A DNA stretch of 64,000 nucleotides, from NCBI RefSeq assembly GCF_026672375.1, contig NZ_JAPPRA010000001.1, positions 3,658,001-3,722,000 of the forward strand. Reading direction: 5' to 3'. The notes under the pieces were generated by a model, which was not told where the DNA came from, did not search any database, and saw nothing but the letters and a program-made list of their open reading frames with translations. Positions 8,552-18,452 of the stretch are shown in pieces. How positions within the stretch are numbered: the stretch's first letter is position 1; each line of letters starts with the position of its first letter. This DNA comes from Caulobacter sp. SL161. Its GTDB lineage: Bacteria; Pseudomonadota; Alphaproteobacteria; Caulobacterales; Caulobacteraceae. Both the position numbers and the translations under genes were made by a program.

Positions 8552-8917
8552 AGTTTACGGCTCCTCCGCGATATTATTTCGAGTATTTCGACCCTGAATT
8601 GATTATTGAGTGGTAAATGAGACGTTCTAATCAGGCGTATTAACCGCTTGTTAAGCGTGAAAATCGGGCCAGAACACCGCGAATTCGCCCGATTTATGCC
8701 GAAAATACGGCCTCTATTACGGGTTCAAGGCGGAGCGCCGATCAGCTGAGACCAAGTGACGCAGCGTCATTCCCCGCCGCGCCGCGCGACATTCGGCCTG
8801 CGCGGGCCAGGGCGATCCGTCGTTTGGGACGGTTTGTGTGTGTGGGGGGGGCCGAATCAAGGTCCGGCGGCGCCGATCAGCAGCCCGCCGCCAGGCGGCG
8901 CACCGCCTGGCCGGGCC
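8552..8917 (-). other. AT-rich leader and GC-rich spacer without a gene
   Basis: The first ~170 bases next to the receptor start are AT-rich for this genome and carry the CtrA box at 8640-8654. The rest up to the hairpins at 8918 holds only high-GC spacer with stop codons in every plausible frame. No coding region, RNA gene or other strong structure is visible. Confidence 0.6.
8640..8654. promoter_or_regulatory. CtrA box TTAA-N7-TTAA
   Basis: TTAACCGCTTGTTAA fits the Caulobacter CtrA consensus TTAA-N7-TTAA exactly. It lies 89-103 bases upstream of the TonB receptor start in an AT-rich leader, a normal position for a CtrA-controlled promoter. Whether CtrA activates or represses cannot be told from the sequence. 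Confidence 0.6.
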
Positions 8918-9033
8918 TAGAGCCCTTTCCGATCTGATTGACACAATCAGATCGGATAAAAAGGGCTCTATTCCAATGGTTTAGAGCATTTTTCGATCCG
9001 ATAACCGTTTCACACTTATCGGAAAATGCTCTA
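8918..9033. repeat. paired AGAGC...GCTCT double hairpin, locus 2
   Basis: The first hairpin runs from TAGAGCCCTTTCCGATCTGA to AAAAAGGGCTCTA (8918-8970), with CCGATCTGATTG/CAATCAGATCGG as a near-perfect long stem. The second runs from TAGAGCATTTTTCGAT to GGAAAATGCTCTA (8982-9033), with CGATCCGATAA/TTATCGG pairing. The 11-base gap and the AGAGC ends match the other loci, but the inner arms differ, which points to compensated divergence. Confidence 0.75.
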
Positions 9034-9061
9034 GCGCGCACGAAGGCGCGAACATCAAGAT

Positions 9062-9152
9062 CGGCTGTTCAGGGGGACGAACGGCGACGTCCCCTTCGCC
9101 CGGGCCGGACGAGCCTTCAGCCTCAGCCCGTCCTTCAAGGCTCGTCGGGGAG
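9062..9152 (-). repeat. inverted repeat downstream of the aldo/keto reductase
   Basis: GACGAGCCTT (from 9108) pairs with AAGGCTCGTC (to about 9148) around a GC-rich loop, and a smaller GGGGAC/GTCCCC pair lies just before it. The structure follows the reductase stop on the minus strand, so it may stabilise or end that transcript. No clear U-run is present. Confidence 0.4.
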
Positions 9153-9173
9153 GTCGGGTTGCCTCAAACGCCC

Positions 9174-10853
<1,680 letters not shown>

Positions 10854-10915
10854 ATTGAACGCCGTTCTCTGATCGCCCAGCCTGAACTGGGGATATTCAG
10901 GCCGGGGGATAGGGC

Positions 10916-11863
10916 ATGGCGATCACGCGTCGATGGGCGACGGCGGCGATGGCGAGCGCGCTTATCAGCGTCGGCGGCTGCGGGGTGGCTTTTGCGGCGG
11001 ACGATCTGGTGATCGCTCCCCCCGGCGGATCGGCGCCGATGCGCTGGGCGTCGAGCAAGTTCGGCGATCGCGTCGAGCCGCGCGCGGCGGTGCTGCTGCC
11101 GATCCGGTTCGAGGGTTTGGACAAGACCTTCTACGCCCAGTTCGACCTCGGGGCGAAGTCGACGGTGTTCTACGGCAAGACCCTGGCGGCCATCGCCGAC
11201 CGGGCGCCGGGCCTCAAACCCGGCCCCAAGGGCGAACTGGGCGCGGTGAGCTTCACCATCGGCGACGTCCGCGCCTCGATCGAAAAGCCCAAGGTCCGGG
11301 CCGACATCGGCGACGCCAACATCGAATGGACCAATCCCGAGGCCGTCGACCTGATCGGCACGATCGGTGTCGACTTGCTGGAAGACCGGGTGCTGACGGT
11401 CGACTTCAAGGCCATGCGCCTGAGCATCGGCGTCGCAGCCATGCCCGCCACCAGCCAGTGGTCGCCGATGACCCTCAAGAGCCGCTGGGTGCTGCTGGAC
11501 GCCACGCTGGAGGGCAAGCCGACCAAGCTTTTGCTCGACACCGGCTCCAGCGCGTTTTCGCTCCTGATCGACAAGGCGCGCTGGAGTGAGATGACCACGG
11601 GCCAGGACGCCGAAAGCTTCCCGGTCAATTCGTGGGGCAAGAAGCTGATGGCCCACACCGCCCCGACCCAGGCGCGGGTGGTGATCGGCGGCCTCGACAC
11701 CCCGCTGGGCGACGCCACCTATATCGAGGGGACCAGCGTCACCCAGGGCCTGATGATGCGCGCCACCGGGATGGGCGGCATGACCGGCAACCGATTGTTC
11801 TTCGACCGGATCCTGATCCTCGACGCCCCCGGCGGCCGCTACGCGGTGCTGGAACCCAAATAG
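10916..11863 (+). CDS. secreted retropepsin-like aspartic protease homologue
   Basis: A 315-residue protein with a signal peptide ending about residue 27 (VAFAADD). The second half carries a retropepsin-type active site LLLDTGSSAFSLL (about 203-215). The first half has the related but degenerate FDLGAKSTVFYG, with Gly-Ala in place of Thr-Gly, suggesting two lobes of which only one keeps the DTG motif. Bacterial proteins of this type are usually single-DTG homodimers or pseudo-enzymes, and the substrate is unknown. Its stop lies 3 bases from that of the convergent coiled-coil gene. Confidence 0.75.
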   Translation: MAITRRWATAAMASALISVGGCGVAFAADDLVIAPPGGSAPMRWASSKFGDRVEPRAAVLLPIRFEGLDKTFYAQFDLGAKSTVFYGKTLAAIADRAPGLKPGPKGELGAVSFTIGDVRASIEKPKVRADIGDANIEWTNPEAVDLIGTIGVDLLEDRVLTVDFKAMRLSIGVAAMPATSQWSPMTLKSRWVLLDATLEGKPTKLLLDTGSSAFSLLIDKARWSEMTTGQDAESFPVNSWGKKLMAHTAPTQARVVIGGLDTPLGDATYIEGTSVTQGLMMRATGMGGMTGNRLFFDRILILDAPGGRYAVLEPK

Positions 11864-11866
11864 ACT

Positions 11867-12607
11867 CTACGCCGCCAGCGTTATCAGGCTGCCAGGCGGC
11901 ATGTCGCGGCGAACCTGCTGATCCAGGTCCTCGGTCATCTCGTCGAGCTCTTTCAGGCCGTCCTCGGCCTCCTTGACCTCGTCCGAGCGCTCGAACTTGC
12001 CCGGCTGGGTCAGGATGCCCTTGGTCTTGGCGGTCTGAAGCTCGTCCTTCAGGGCCTGGCTCGTGCTGCGGACCTCTTTGAGGAAGTCCATGTCGCCGGC
12101 GGCCTCCATCTTGGCCTCATCCTCGAGCTGCTTGCGCTGGGCGGCCGCGCCTTCGGGGTCGGTCGCCGCGTCGGGCAGGCTGGCGAAGTCCTGGGCGTAG
12201 AGTTCGCCGGCTTCCTTGGCGGCCTTGCCATAGTCCTTGACCGCCGCCTTCAGCTCCTTGGCCGCAGCGGCCAGGGCCTTGGCCATGGCCTTGGGGTCGT
12301 TGGCGTAGATCTTCTTGAGCAGCTTCAGCCGCTCCATCACCTGCTGCAACTTGGCCTTGGCGCGGCCCTTGGCGTCGCCGATGGCGTTTTTCTTGCCTAG
12401 CCGCATCTCTTTCTTGAGCTTGGCCAGCGCCTCGGCGGCCTCGGCCGCCTTCTTGGCCTCCGGCGAGTTGGGGGCTGGCGTCGCGGCCGTGGACACCGGC
12501 TTGGCCAGCGCGATCGCCGGCTCGCCCTTCGCATTCTTGGCGTAGGCGATCAGCGCCATAGCGCCCGCCTGCCTGGTCACCGTCACCATCGGCCTTCCAG
12601 CCTCCAT
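11867..12607 (-). CDS. alanine/lysine-rich coiled-coil hypothetical protein
   Basis: A 246-residue protein with no recognised family. After about 40 residues it is almost entirely charged helix (AKLKKEMRLGKKNA, AAKELKAAVKDYGKAAKEAG, EAEDGLKELDEMTEDLDQQV), likely an extended coiled coil. No signal peptide or membrane span is seen. Two starts are possible: the first ATG follows GGCGGAG, while a second at codon 7 follows GGAAGG. A TCTGGCCTCCAGA hairpin precedes it. Its role is unknown. Confidence 0.7.
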   Translation of the reverse strand: MEAGRPMVTVTRQAGAMALIAYAKNAKGEPAIALAKPVSTAATPAPNSPEAKKAAEAAEALAKLKKEMRLGKKNAIGDAKGRAKAKLQQVMERLKLLKKIYANDPKAMAKALAAAAKELKAAVKDYGKAAKEAGELYAQDFASLPDAATDPEGAAAQRKQLEDEAKMEAAGDMDFLKEVRSTSQALKDELQTAKTKGILTQPGKFERSDEVKEAEDGLKELDEMTEDLDQQVRRDMPPGSLITLAA

Positions 12608-12657
12608 CGGCGGTTCTCCGCCTGTCTGGAGGCCAGACCTAGCAGGCCAAGGTTAAG

Positions 12658-12879
12658 TTAGGCCTTCTTGACGAACTCGGTGCGCAGGACGAGGCCCCGG
12701 ACCTTGTCGACATTGGCCTCGATCTCGTCGGGGTCGCCGGTCAGACGGATCTTCTTGACCACCGTGCCGCGCTTCAGCGTCACGCCGCCCGAGCCCTTGA
12801 CCTTGAGGTCCTTGATCAGGGTGACCGTGTCGCCGTCGGCCAGCAGGGTTCCGTTGGAGTCGCGGGTTTCTTCGGACAT
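12658..12879 (-). CDS. PhnA/YjdM-like small protein
   Basis: A 73-residue protein matching the C-terminal PhnA domain: DSNGTLLADGDTVTLIKDLKVKG, then LKRGTVVKKIRL and NVDKVRGLVLRTEFVKK. It lacks the N-terminal zinc ribbon of full-length YjdM, as many alphaproteobacterial homologues do. Despite the historical name there is no good evidence for a role in phosphonate breakdown, and no phn genes are nearby. I start at MSEETRDSNG, 12 codons inside the open frame, because GAAAGG sits upstream. Confidence 0.85.
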   Translation of the reverse strand: MSEETRDSNGTLLADGDTVTLIKDLKVKGSGGVTLKRGTVVKKIRLTGDPDEIEANVDKVRGLVLRTEFVKKA

Positions 12880-12977
12880 GGCGGGCCTTTCAGGATGGGG
12901 CGGCCAGAAAGGCAAACCCGCAAATTTCGTGGGGGCTTTCCTAGGCGGTGGCTGGGTTGCGCGTCAATGGCGACGCT

Positions 12978-13895
12978 CTATCCCTTCCTGCGCCCCAGCG
13001 GATGCTTGGTCTGGACGATGTGCGCCAGGTGTTCGCCGGCGACGTGAGTGTAGATCTGCGTCGTGGCGATGTCGGCGTGGCCCAGAAGGGTCTGGATCAC
13101 CCGCAGGTCGGCGCCGCCCTCCAGCAGGTGGGTGGCGAAGGCGTGGCGCAGGACGTGGGGGCTGACCTTCTGGCGGTCGATGCCGGCGGCGATGGCGGCG
13201 TCTTCGAGAAGTTGCCCCACCCGGCGCGAGGTCAGACGCCCCGTCGCGCCGCGCGAGGGGAAAAGCCACGGACTGTCCTTTTGCCCCTTGGGCAGGAAGG
13301 CCGGACGCGCCGCCAGATAGGCCTTCACCGCCGCCCGCGCCGCATCGTTCAAGGGCGCCAGCCGCTCCTTGCCCCCCTTGCCCTTGACGATCAGGTAGGC
13401 CGGATCACGGGCCAGGGCCAACAGCGGCAGGGCCAGGAGCTCGGAGATCCGCAGGCCCGAGGCGTAGATCAGCTCGATCATGCAGGCCAGACGCAGGCCC
13501 TGGGCGCTGTCCTTGGCCGAGGCGGCGGCCAGCAGCCGCTCGATCTCCTCGCGCTCCAGCACCTTGGGCAGAGGGCGCCCCGCCTTGGGCGCGGCGACGC
13601 GGCGGGAGGGATCGTCCGTCCGCCAGCCCTCGCCCAACACGAAGCGGTAGAACTGCCGCATGGCCGAGCGCCGGCGGGCGGCGGTGGCGGGCGACAGGCC
13701 GCGCGCCCCCAGGTCCTGGAAATAGGCCTCGATGGTCTCGGCGTCGGCGTCGTGCAGGTCGTGCCCTGAGCGACTGAGAAACCCGCGCGCGTCCTCCAGG
13801 TCCTTGCCATAGGCGGTCAGGGTGTTACGGGCGGCCGCGCGCTCGACCGCCATCATCTCGAGAAAGGCGTCGACCCAGGCCTCGCCCTGGCTCAT
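12978..13895 (-). CDS. xerD: tyrosine recombinase XerD
   Basis: A 305-residue site-specific recombinase that, with XerC and FtsK, resolves chromosome dimers at dif. The N-terminal SAM-like core-binding domain covers about 1-90 and the catalytic domain 105-300. Catalytic residues are Arg149 (ASGLRISELL), Lys173, His247 and Arg250 (SPHVLRHAFATHLLEGG), His273 (LLGHADI) and Tyr282 (TTQIYTHV). All are intact and the length is normal, so this is the housekeeping enzyme rather than a mobile-element integrase. It overlaps the upstream gene by the ATGA quartet, indicating translational coupling. Confidence 0.93.
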   Translation of the reverse strand: MSQGEAWVDAFLEMMAVERAAARNTLTAYGKDLEDARGFLSRSGHDLHDADAETIEAYFQDLGARGLSPATAARRRSAMRQFYRFVLGEGWRTDDPSRRVAAPKAGRPLPKVLEREEIERLLAAASAKDSAQGLRLACMIELIYASGLRISELLALPLLALARDPAYLIVKGKGGKERLAPLNDAARAAVKAYLAARPAFLPKGQKDSPWLFPSRGATGRLTSRRVGQLLEDAAIAAGIDRQKVSPHVLRHAFATHLLEGGADLRVIQTLLGHADIATTQIYTHVAGEHLAHIVQTKHPLGRRKG

Positions 13896-15358
13896 TTGGC
13901 GTAGGCTAGGCTGAGCAGCCCCTCGATGACGATGGCACGGGTGTCGGCGTCCAGGCCCGCCTGATGCAGGGCGCGGGCGATGCGCGCGCGATCCACAGGC
14001 GCGGGCCCGGCGACGCCGGCGTCGGCGGCGATCGACAGGGCCAGAAGACCCGCCTCGCCTGCCCGCTTGGCCGCGCCCGCATCGTCCAGCAACTGCAGAC
14101 GGGCCGGCGGGGCCGCCGACTTGCCGGCGTCGAAATTGTAGACCTGACCGCGCGCATCGGCGTCCAGGGTTCCGCCCAGGCTGGCCAGCAGCAGGGCGGC
14201 GGCCTGGGCCGGCGAGCGAGCGCCGCCGCTGGCCCCGCGCGCCACCAGCGCGCCCAGCACCTGGTTGTCGGTCTTGCCGGAACCCGCCGTGATCAGGGCG
14301 TCGAGGATCGCCAGGTCCGCGCCGCTGGCGCCGGGGATGCTGTCCTGCACCAGCCGCGACCGGATCGTCTGGGCGCTGGCCAGATCGCCCGCCGCCACGG
14401 CCGCGCGGGCCAACAGCACCGGGTCCTGCAGCGGGCCGCCCGCCGCCGCCAGCGCGGCGATGGGGCCGGCCGAGGCCTGCGCTGCGTCGACGAAGGCCGC
14501 CAGGGTCTTGGCCTGACGCAGGAACGCCAGGGCCGAGGCCTCGGCGGCGGTCAGGTCCGCGCCAGGCGCGACGCCCGCGAGATCGCCCGAGGCCGAGATC
14601 GTCAGCGGCTTCAGGGCCGGCGAGGCCGAGGCCATGGCCGCCGCCGACCGCACATCCAGGTTCAGGCGGCGCGACAGGGCGTAGTTGACGCCGTTCTTCA
14701 GCGACGCCGCGCCGGGCGCGGTCCCCGCCAGCGCCGCGCCCATCAGCCGGGCGTAGTCGGCGTCCTTGGTCTGCTGCTGGGCCAACTGGAAGGTCAGCTG
14801 GGCGGCGTCGTCCTGCCCCGCCCTCAGCTGGCAGAAGGCGCGCAGGCGCAGCCAGTAGGCGCCGCCGCGATCCACGGTCAGGGCGTCCTGCACGGCGCAG
14901 GCCTTGTCATCGGCGCCGATGATCAGCGCCGCTTCGGCCGCGGCCATCGACAGGGCCGAGCTGCCCGCCGCGCCGGGGGTGCGGTCCAGCAGGCCGTCCA
15001 CGGCGCGGGCCTCGCCCAGCGCGATCAAGGCCAGAGCCCGCTGAGCGCCCATCTCGACATCCTCGCCGATGCGCGCGGGGGCGTTGGCGCCGGTCGACAG
15101 CATCCGCCGCGCCAGATCGGCGAAGGCCGGCGACAGGCCGCGCGGACCGCCGATCCGGGGCAGCGTGTCGCGCAGGATGTCCGGCGCGGTGTCCTTCCAA
15201 AGATCCGTCGGCAGACCGGTATCGGCCAAGGCGCTCGAGAAATAGTCCGGCGCGGCCAGGCTCTTGACCCTCACCTCTTCCTGGGCGGCGGCCAGGGTGG
15301 GCGCCAGCAGGGCGGCGGTCAGGGCGATCAGGGACGGAAGACGCATCGAATGAGGCAT
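13892..15358 (-). CDS. secreted alanine-rich helical-repeat protein
   Basis: A protein of about 488 residues with a signal peptide (MRLPSLIALTAALLAPTLAAAQ). It continues as Ala/Leu/Asp-rich helices resembling TPR/SEL-like arrays (LSMAAAEAALIIGADDKACAVQDAL, YWLRLRAFCQLRAGQDDAAQLTF). Homologues in this group are often annotated antifreeze-glycopeptide-like from composition alone; the real function is unknown. Periplasmic location is expected. I start it at MPHSMRL; an upstream start at 15376 or 15454 would displace the signal peptide. The stop overlaps the xerD start, so the two form an operon. It diverges from aroK. Confidence 0.75.
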   Translation of the reverse strand: MPHSMRLPSLIALTAALLAPTLAAAQEEVRVKSLAAPDYFSSALADTGLPTDLWKDTAPDILRDTLPRIGGPRGLSPAFADLARRMLSTGANAPARIGEDVEMGAQRALALIALGEARAVDGLLDRTPGAAGSSALSMAAAEAALIIGADDKACAVQDALTVDRGGAYWLRLRAFCQLRAGQDDAAQLTFQLAQQQTKDADYARLMGAALAGTAPGAASLKNGVNYALSRRLNLDVRSAAAMASASPALKPLTISASGDLAGVAPGADLTAAEASALAFLRQAKTLAAFVDAAQASAGPIAALAAAGGPLQDPVLLARAAVAAGDLASAQTIRSRLVQDSIPGASGADLAILDALITAGSGKTDNQVLGALVARGASGGARSPAQAAALLLASLGGTLDADARGQVYNFDAGKSAAPPARLQLLDDAGAAKRAGEAGLLALSIAADAGVAGPAPVDRARIARALHQAGLDADTRAIVIEGLLSLAYAK

Positions 15359-15452
15359 GGACCGGTTATGACGCATGACAGGGCTCTCGCAAACTTCGGC
15401 GCTCGCAAACTTGGCGCTTTGGCCTAGCCTCGTGTAAACCCGCGACCGCATC

Positions 15453-16067
15453 ATGACCGAGCCCGATCAAACGCCCGACACCGCCCCCGCGGTCGCCCCA
15501 GAGGTCGCCCCCGAGGCCGCGCCGACCGTCACCGACGACCTGGCCCCGCTGCGCGCCAAGACCATCGTTCTGGTGGGTCTGATGGGCGTGGGCAAGTCCA
15601 GCGTCGGGCGGCGGCTGGCCCATGTGCTGGGGCTGCCGTTCCGCGACGCCGACAATGAGGTCGAGGCCGCCGCCGGACGCTCGATCTCAGAGATCTTCGC
15701 CGAGCTGGGTGAGCCGGCCTTCCGCGACGGCGAGCGCCGGGTGATCGCCCGGCTGCTGGACGAGCCGCCGCACGTGCTGGCCACCGGCGGCGGCGCCTTC
15801 GTCAACGCCGAGACCCGCGCCCTGATCAACGAGAAGGCCGTGTCGGTCTGGCTGAAGGCCGATGTCGAGCTCCTGGCCCGCCGCGTCTCGCGCAAGGACA
15901 ACCGCCCGCTGGTGCGCGGCAAGGACCCTGTGAAGGTGCTGACCGAGCTCGCAGAGGCCCGCAATCCGGCCTATGCCGAGGCCAAGGTCCACGTCGAGAC
16001 CGGCGACACCCCGCACATGGTGGCGGTCGAGGCTATCCTGACGGCGCTTCGCCAGTCCCGGGCGTAA
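15453..16067 (+). CDS. aroK: shikimate kinase
   Basis: AroK phosphorylates shikimate with ATP in aromatic amino acid synthesis. The 204-residue protein has a Pro/Ala-rich extension of about 33 residues. The P-loop GLMGVGKSS follows (42-50), then the shikimate-binding FRDADNEVE, the GEPAFRDGERR and ATGGGAFV segments, and the lid RKDNRPLVRG. The N-terminal extension is longer than in E. coli but common in this group. Next comes aroB, 9 bases later, forming the usual aroKB pair. Confidence 0.96.
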   Translation: MTEPDQTPDTAPAVAPEVAPEAAPTVTDDLAPLRAKTIVLVGLMGVGKSSVGRRLAHVLGLPFRDADNEVEAAAGRSISEIFAELGEPAFRDGERRVIARLLDEPPHVLATGGGAFVNAETRALINEKAVSVWLKADVELLARRVSRKDNRPLVRGKDPVKVLTELAEARNPAYAEAKVHVETGDTPHMVAVEAILTALRQSRA

Positions 16068-16076
16068 GGAGTTCCG

Positions 16077-17189
16077 ATGATCCGCACTGTCTCCGTGGGC
16101 CTGGGCGAGCGCGCCTATGACGTGGTCATCGGGCCGGGCCTGCTCGACCAGGCCGGCGACCGCGTCGCGACGGTGCTGGGCAAGCGCAAGCGCGTCGCCG
16201 TCGTCACCGACGCCCATGTCGGCGCGCATCACGCCGAGCGCTTCTGCGCCGCGCTGCAAGGCGCCGGGATCGCCGTGGACGTCATCACCATCCCGCCCGG
16301 CGAGGAGAGCAAGAGCTTTGAGGGTCTGGCCGATCTGTCGGATCGCCTGCTGGCCCTGAACCTGGAGCGCGGCGACCAGATCGTGGCCCTGGGCGGCGGC
16401 GTGGTGGGCGATCTCGCCGGCTTTGCGGCGGCGATCTACAAGCGCGGCATCGACTTCGTGCAGGTCCCGACCACGCTGCTGGCCCAGGTCGACAGCTCGG
16501 TGGGCGGCAAGACCGCCATCGACACCCCGCGCGGCAAGAACCTGATCGGGGCCTTCCACCAGCCGCGCCTGGTTTTGGCCGACCTCGACGTGCTGGCCAC
16601 CCTGCCCGCCCGCGAGCTCGCCTGCGGCTACGCCGAGATCATCAAGTACGGCCTGCTCGGCGACTTTTCCTTCTTCGAATGGCTGGAGACCAACGTCGAG
16701 GCGGTGCTCGACCGCGATGTCGACGCGCTCGTGCGCGCCGTCGGTCGCAGCGTCGAGATGAAGGCCGAGATCGTCGCCGAGGACGAGAAGGAGGCCGGTC
16801 GCCGCGCGCTCCTGAACCTTGGCCACACCTTCGGCCACGCCATCGAAGCCGAGATGGGCTTTGGCGACGCGCTCAAGCACGGCGAGGCCGTCGGCGTCGG
16901 CATGGCCCAGGCGTTCCGCTTCTCGGCCAAGCTTGGCCTGTGCCCCAGCCAGGACGCGGTCCGCGCGCAGGCCGCCATCAAGGCCGCCGGCCTGCCGACC
17001 ACGCTGGCGGATGTGCGCCCCGAGCCCTTCCGCGCCGACGCCCTGATCGCCCACTGCGGCCAGGACAAGAAGGCCGAAGGCGGCAAGCTGACCTTCGTGC
17101 TGGCGCGCGGCATCGGCGATGCGTTCGTCGCCAAGGACGTGGATCGGGCGGCGTTGAGAGCGTTCCTGATCGAGGAAGGCGCGGCCTAG
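16077..17189 (+). CDS. aroB: 3-dehydroquinate synthase
   Basis: AroB converts DAHP to 3-dehydroquinate using NAD and zinc, the second step of the shikimate pathway. The 370-residue length is normal. Motifs include the NAD-binding [31 protein letters not shown] and the zinc ligands in [13 protein letters not shown] (Glu), [13 protein letters not shown] (His) and [11 protein letters not shown] (His). An AAGGAG ribosome binding site lies in the 9-base gap after aroK, so both are translated from one message. An intergenic repeat follows. Confidence 0.97.
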   Translation: MIRTVSVGLGERAYDVVIGPGLLDQAGDRVATVLGKRKRVAVVTDAHVGAHHAERFCAALQGAGIAVDVITIPPGEESKSFEGLADLSDRLLALNLERGDQIVALGGGVVGDLAGFAAAIYKRGIDFVQVPTTLLAQVDSSVGGKTAIDTPRGKNLIGAFHQPRLVLADLDVLATLPARELACGYAEIIKYGLLGDFSFFEWLETNVEAVLDRDVDALVRAVGRSVEMKAEIVAEDEKEAGRRALLNLGHTFGHAIEAEMGFGDALKHGEAVGVGMAQAFRFSAKLGLCPSQDAVRAQAAIKAAGLPTTLADVRPEPFRADALIAHCGQDKKAEGGKLTFVLARGIGDAFVAKDVDRAALRAFLIEEGAA

Positions 17190-17242
17190 GGGCCTGTCGG
17201 GTTTGGGGGGAACCCTCTCAACTCGACAATCGAATACGCGGT

Positions 17243-17355
17243 GTCATCCCGGCCGGAAGACCGCGCAGCGGGCTGTAGAGCCGGGACCCAGGGGCGGCGC
17301 GCACGGCGCCTTGTCACCCCCTGGGTCCCGGGTCAGCTTCGCCGCCCGGGATGAC
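17243..17355. repeat. GTCATCCCGG...CCGGGATGAC repeat, copy 1
   Basis: A 113-base element bounded by GTCATCCCGG and CCCGGGATGAC. Inside are a conserved GGAAGACCGCGCAGCGGGC block and a GGGACCCAGGGG/CCCCCTGGGTCCC stem. Copies lie at 39641-39752, 47438-47548 and, reversed, 53500-53610. Here it fills the gap between convergent aroB and the J-domain gene. Confidence 0.88.
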
Positions 17356-17365
17356 AGGGAGGTGG

Positions 17366-18016
17366 CTACACCATCCCCGACTTCTGCAGCTGCTTGTAGG
17401 CCTTGATCACGCGCTGCAGCTTGTGTTCGGCGCTGCGGTCACCGCCGTTGGCGTCGGGGTGGCAGCGCTTGAGCAGTTCCTTGTAGCGGGCCTTGATCGC
17501 GGCGCTGTCGGCCGTGGCCTCCAGGTCTAGGTCGGCCAGGGCCTGGCGCTCCAGCTTGCCCAGACGGCGCTCGGCCGCCGAGCGCTCGGCCTCGGCCCGG
17601 CGCTGCTGGGCGCGGAAGACGCCGAAGGGGTCGGCGAAGTGGCGCGCGTCGCGGGCGGCCATGGCGGCGGCCTCGCGCGAATTGGCGTCAGCCTTGAAGC
17701 TCCAGGTCGGACGACCGCCGGTCATCCGCTCGCTTTCCTGCTCGGCCCGGATCTGGGCCTCGCTCATGCCGGCGTAGAAGTTCCAGTTCTTGTTGTACTC
17801 GGCCGCGTGCCGCTGACAGAACCAGTAGTGGTCGCCCGGCATGTCGCGCGACTTCGGCGCCTTGGCCGATCCGGCCAGGCGGCAGTCGGGATGGTCGCAG
17901 CGCTTCTCGCCAGGCTTGAGGCCCAGGACATCGTGCGCCGGATCCTCCTCGCCCTCCTTGGGGGGCCGGACCCGGATGTCGTAAAATTTGGGACGGTACT
18001 CGAACGGCCGGTTCAT
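17366..18016 (-). CDS. J-domain (DnaJ-like) protein with N-terminal Cys/His motif
   Basis: A 216-residue protein whose last ~60 residues form a J domain with the HPD tripeptide (KRCHPDANGG) that stimulates DnaK. The middle is a charged helix (AQQRRAEAERSAAERRLGKLERQ). The N-terminal half has a possible metal site, CDHPDC followed by WFCQRHAAEYN. This C-terminal-J architecture is common in alphaproteobacteria, where the gene often lies beside cobS or bolA; here a BolA gene is divergent and cobS is about 9 kb away. Client proteins are unknown. Confidence 0.9.
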   Translation of the reverse strand: MNRPFEYRPKFYDIRVRPPKEGEEDPAHDVLGLKPGEKRCDHPDCRLAGSAKAPKSRDMPGDHYWFCQRHAAEYNKNWNFYAGMSEAQIRAEQESERMTGGRPTWSFKADANSREAAAMAARDARHFADPFGVFRAQQRRAEAERSAAERRLGKLERQALADLDLEATADSAAIKARYKELLKRCHPDANGGDRSAEHKLQRVIKAYKQLQKSGMV

Positions 18017-18072
18017 GGCGTCTAGAGTAAGGCCGCGCTATTTGCGTTCAAGGATTGACAAGCAAGAGACGT

Positions 18073-18348
18073 ATGATGGGCGCCGTCGCCGAGACCATCC
18101 GCCGCAAGTTGGAAGCGGCTTTTTCACCGTCCGCCCTCGAACTGGTCGATGACAGCGACCGGCATCACGGCCATGCGGGCCACACCGGCGCAGGCGAAAG
18201 CCACTTCAATCTGCGGATCGAGTCGCAGGCCTTCGCGGGCAAGACGCGGGTGATGCGCCAACGGATGGTGATGCACGCCCTGGCCGAGGAGCTGGCGGGG
18301 CCGGTGCACGCGCTGTCGATCCACGCATCGGCGCCCGGAGACGCGTAG
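18073..18348 (+). CDS. BolA family protein
   Basis: A protein of about 91 residues with the BolA fold: IRRKLEAAFSPSALELVDDS, then HFNLRIESQAFAGKTRVMRQ (nucleic-acid or Fe-S partner surface) and a C-terminal VHALSIHA strand. An insert rich in His and Gly (RHHGHAGHTGAGES) carries conserved metal-binding histidines, as in BolA1/IbaG types that pair with monothiol glutaredoxins. Two adjacent ATGs (18073, 18076) follow AAGAG, and the second has the better spacing. It is divergent from the J-domain gene. Confidence 0.88.
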   Translation: MMGAVAETIRRKLEAAFSPSALELVDDSDRHHGHAGHTGAGESHFNLRIESQAFAGKTRVMRQRMVMHALAEELAGPVHALSIHASAPGDA

Positions 18349-18361
18349 GCTGGGGCAAAGG

Positions 18362-18377
18362 GTAAGTTTGAACTTAC
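18362..18377. promoter_or_regulatory. perfect inverted repeat GTAAGTT-TG-AACTTAC
   Basis: A 7-base perfect inverted repeat around a two-base centre lies 14 bases after the BolA stop and 76 bases before the cytidine deaminase start. It is too AT-rich for a strong terminator, so an operator for the downstream gene is the likelier reading. Confidence 0.35.
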
Positions 18378-18452
18378 TTTCTGCTTGCGCCATGACGTCG
18401 TCGCTGATTGCCTTCCATCCCGGCGCGATCCTGCCGGGTGGCAGGAACATCC

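Noticed and set aside
12978..13895. Mobile-element integrase
   Set aside because: All features fit chromosomal XerD and there are no attachment repeats or phage genes around it.
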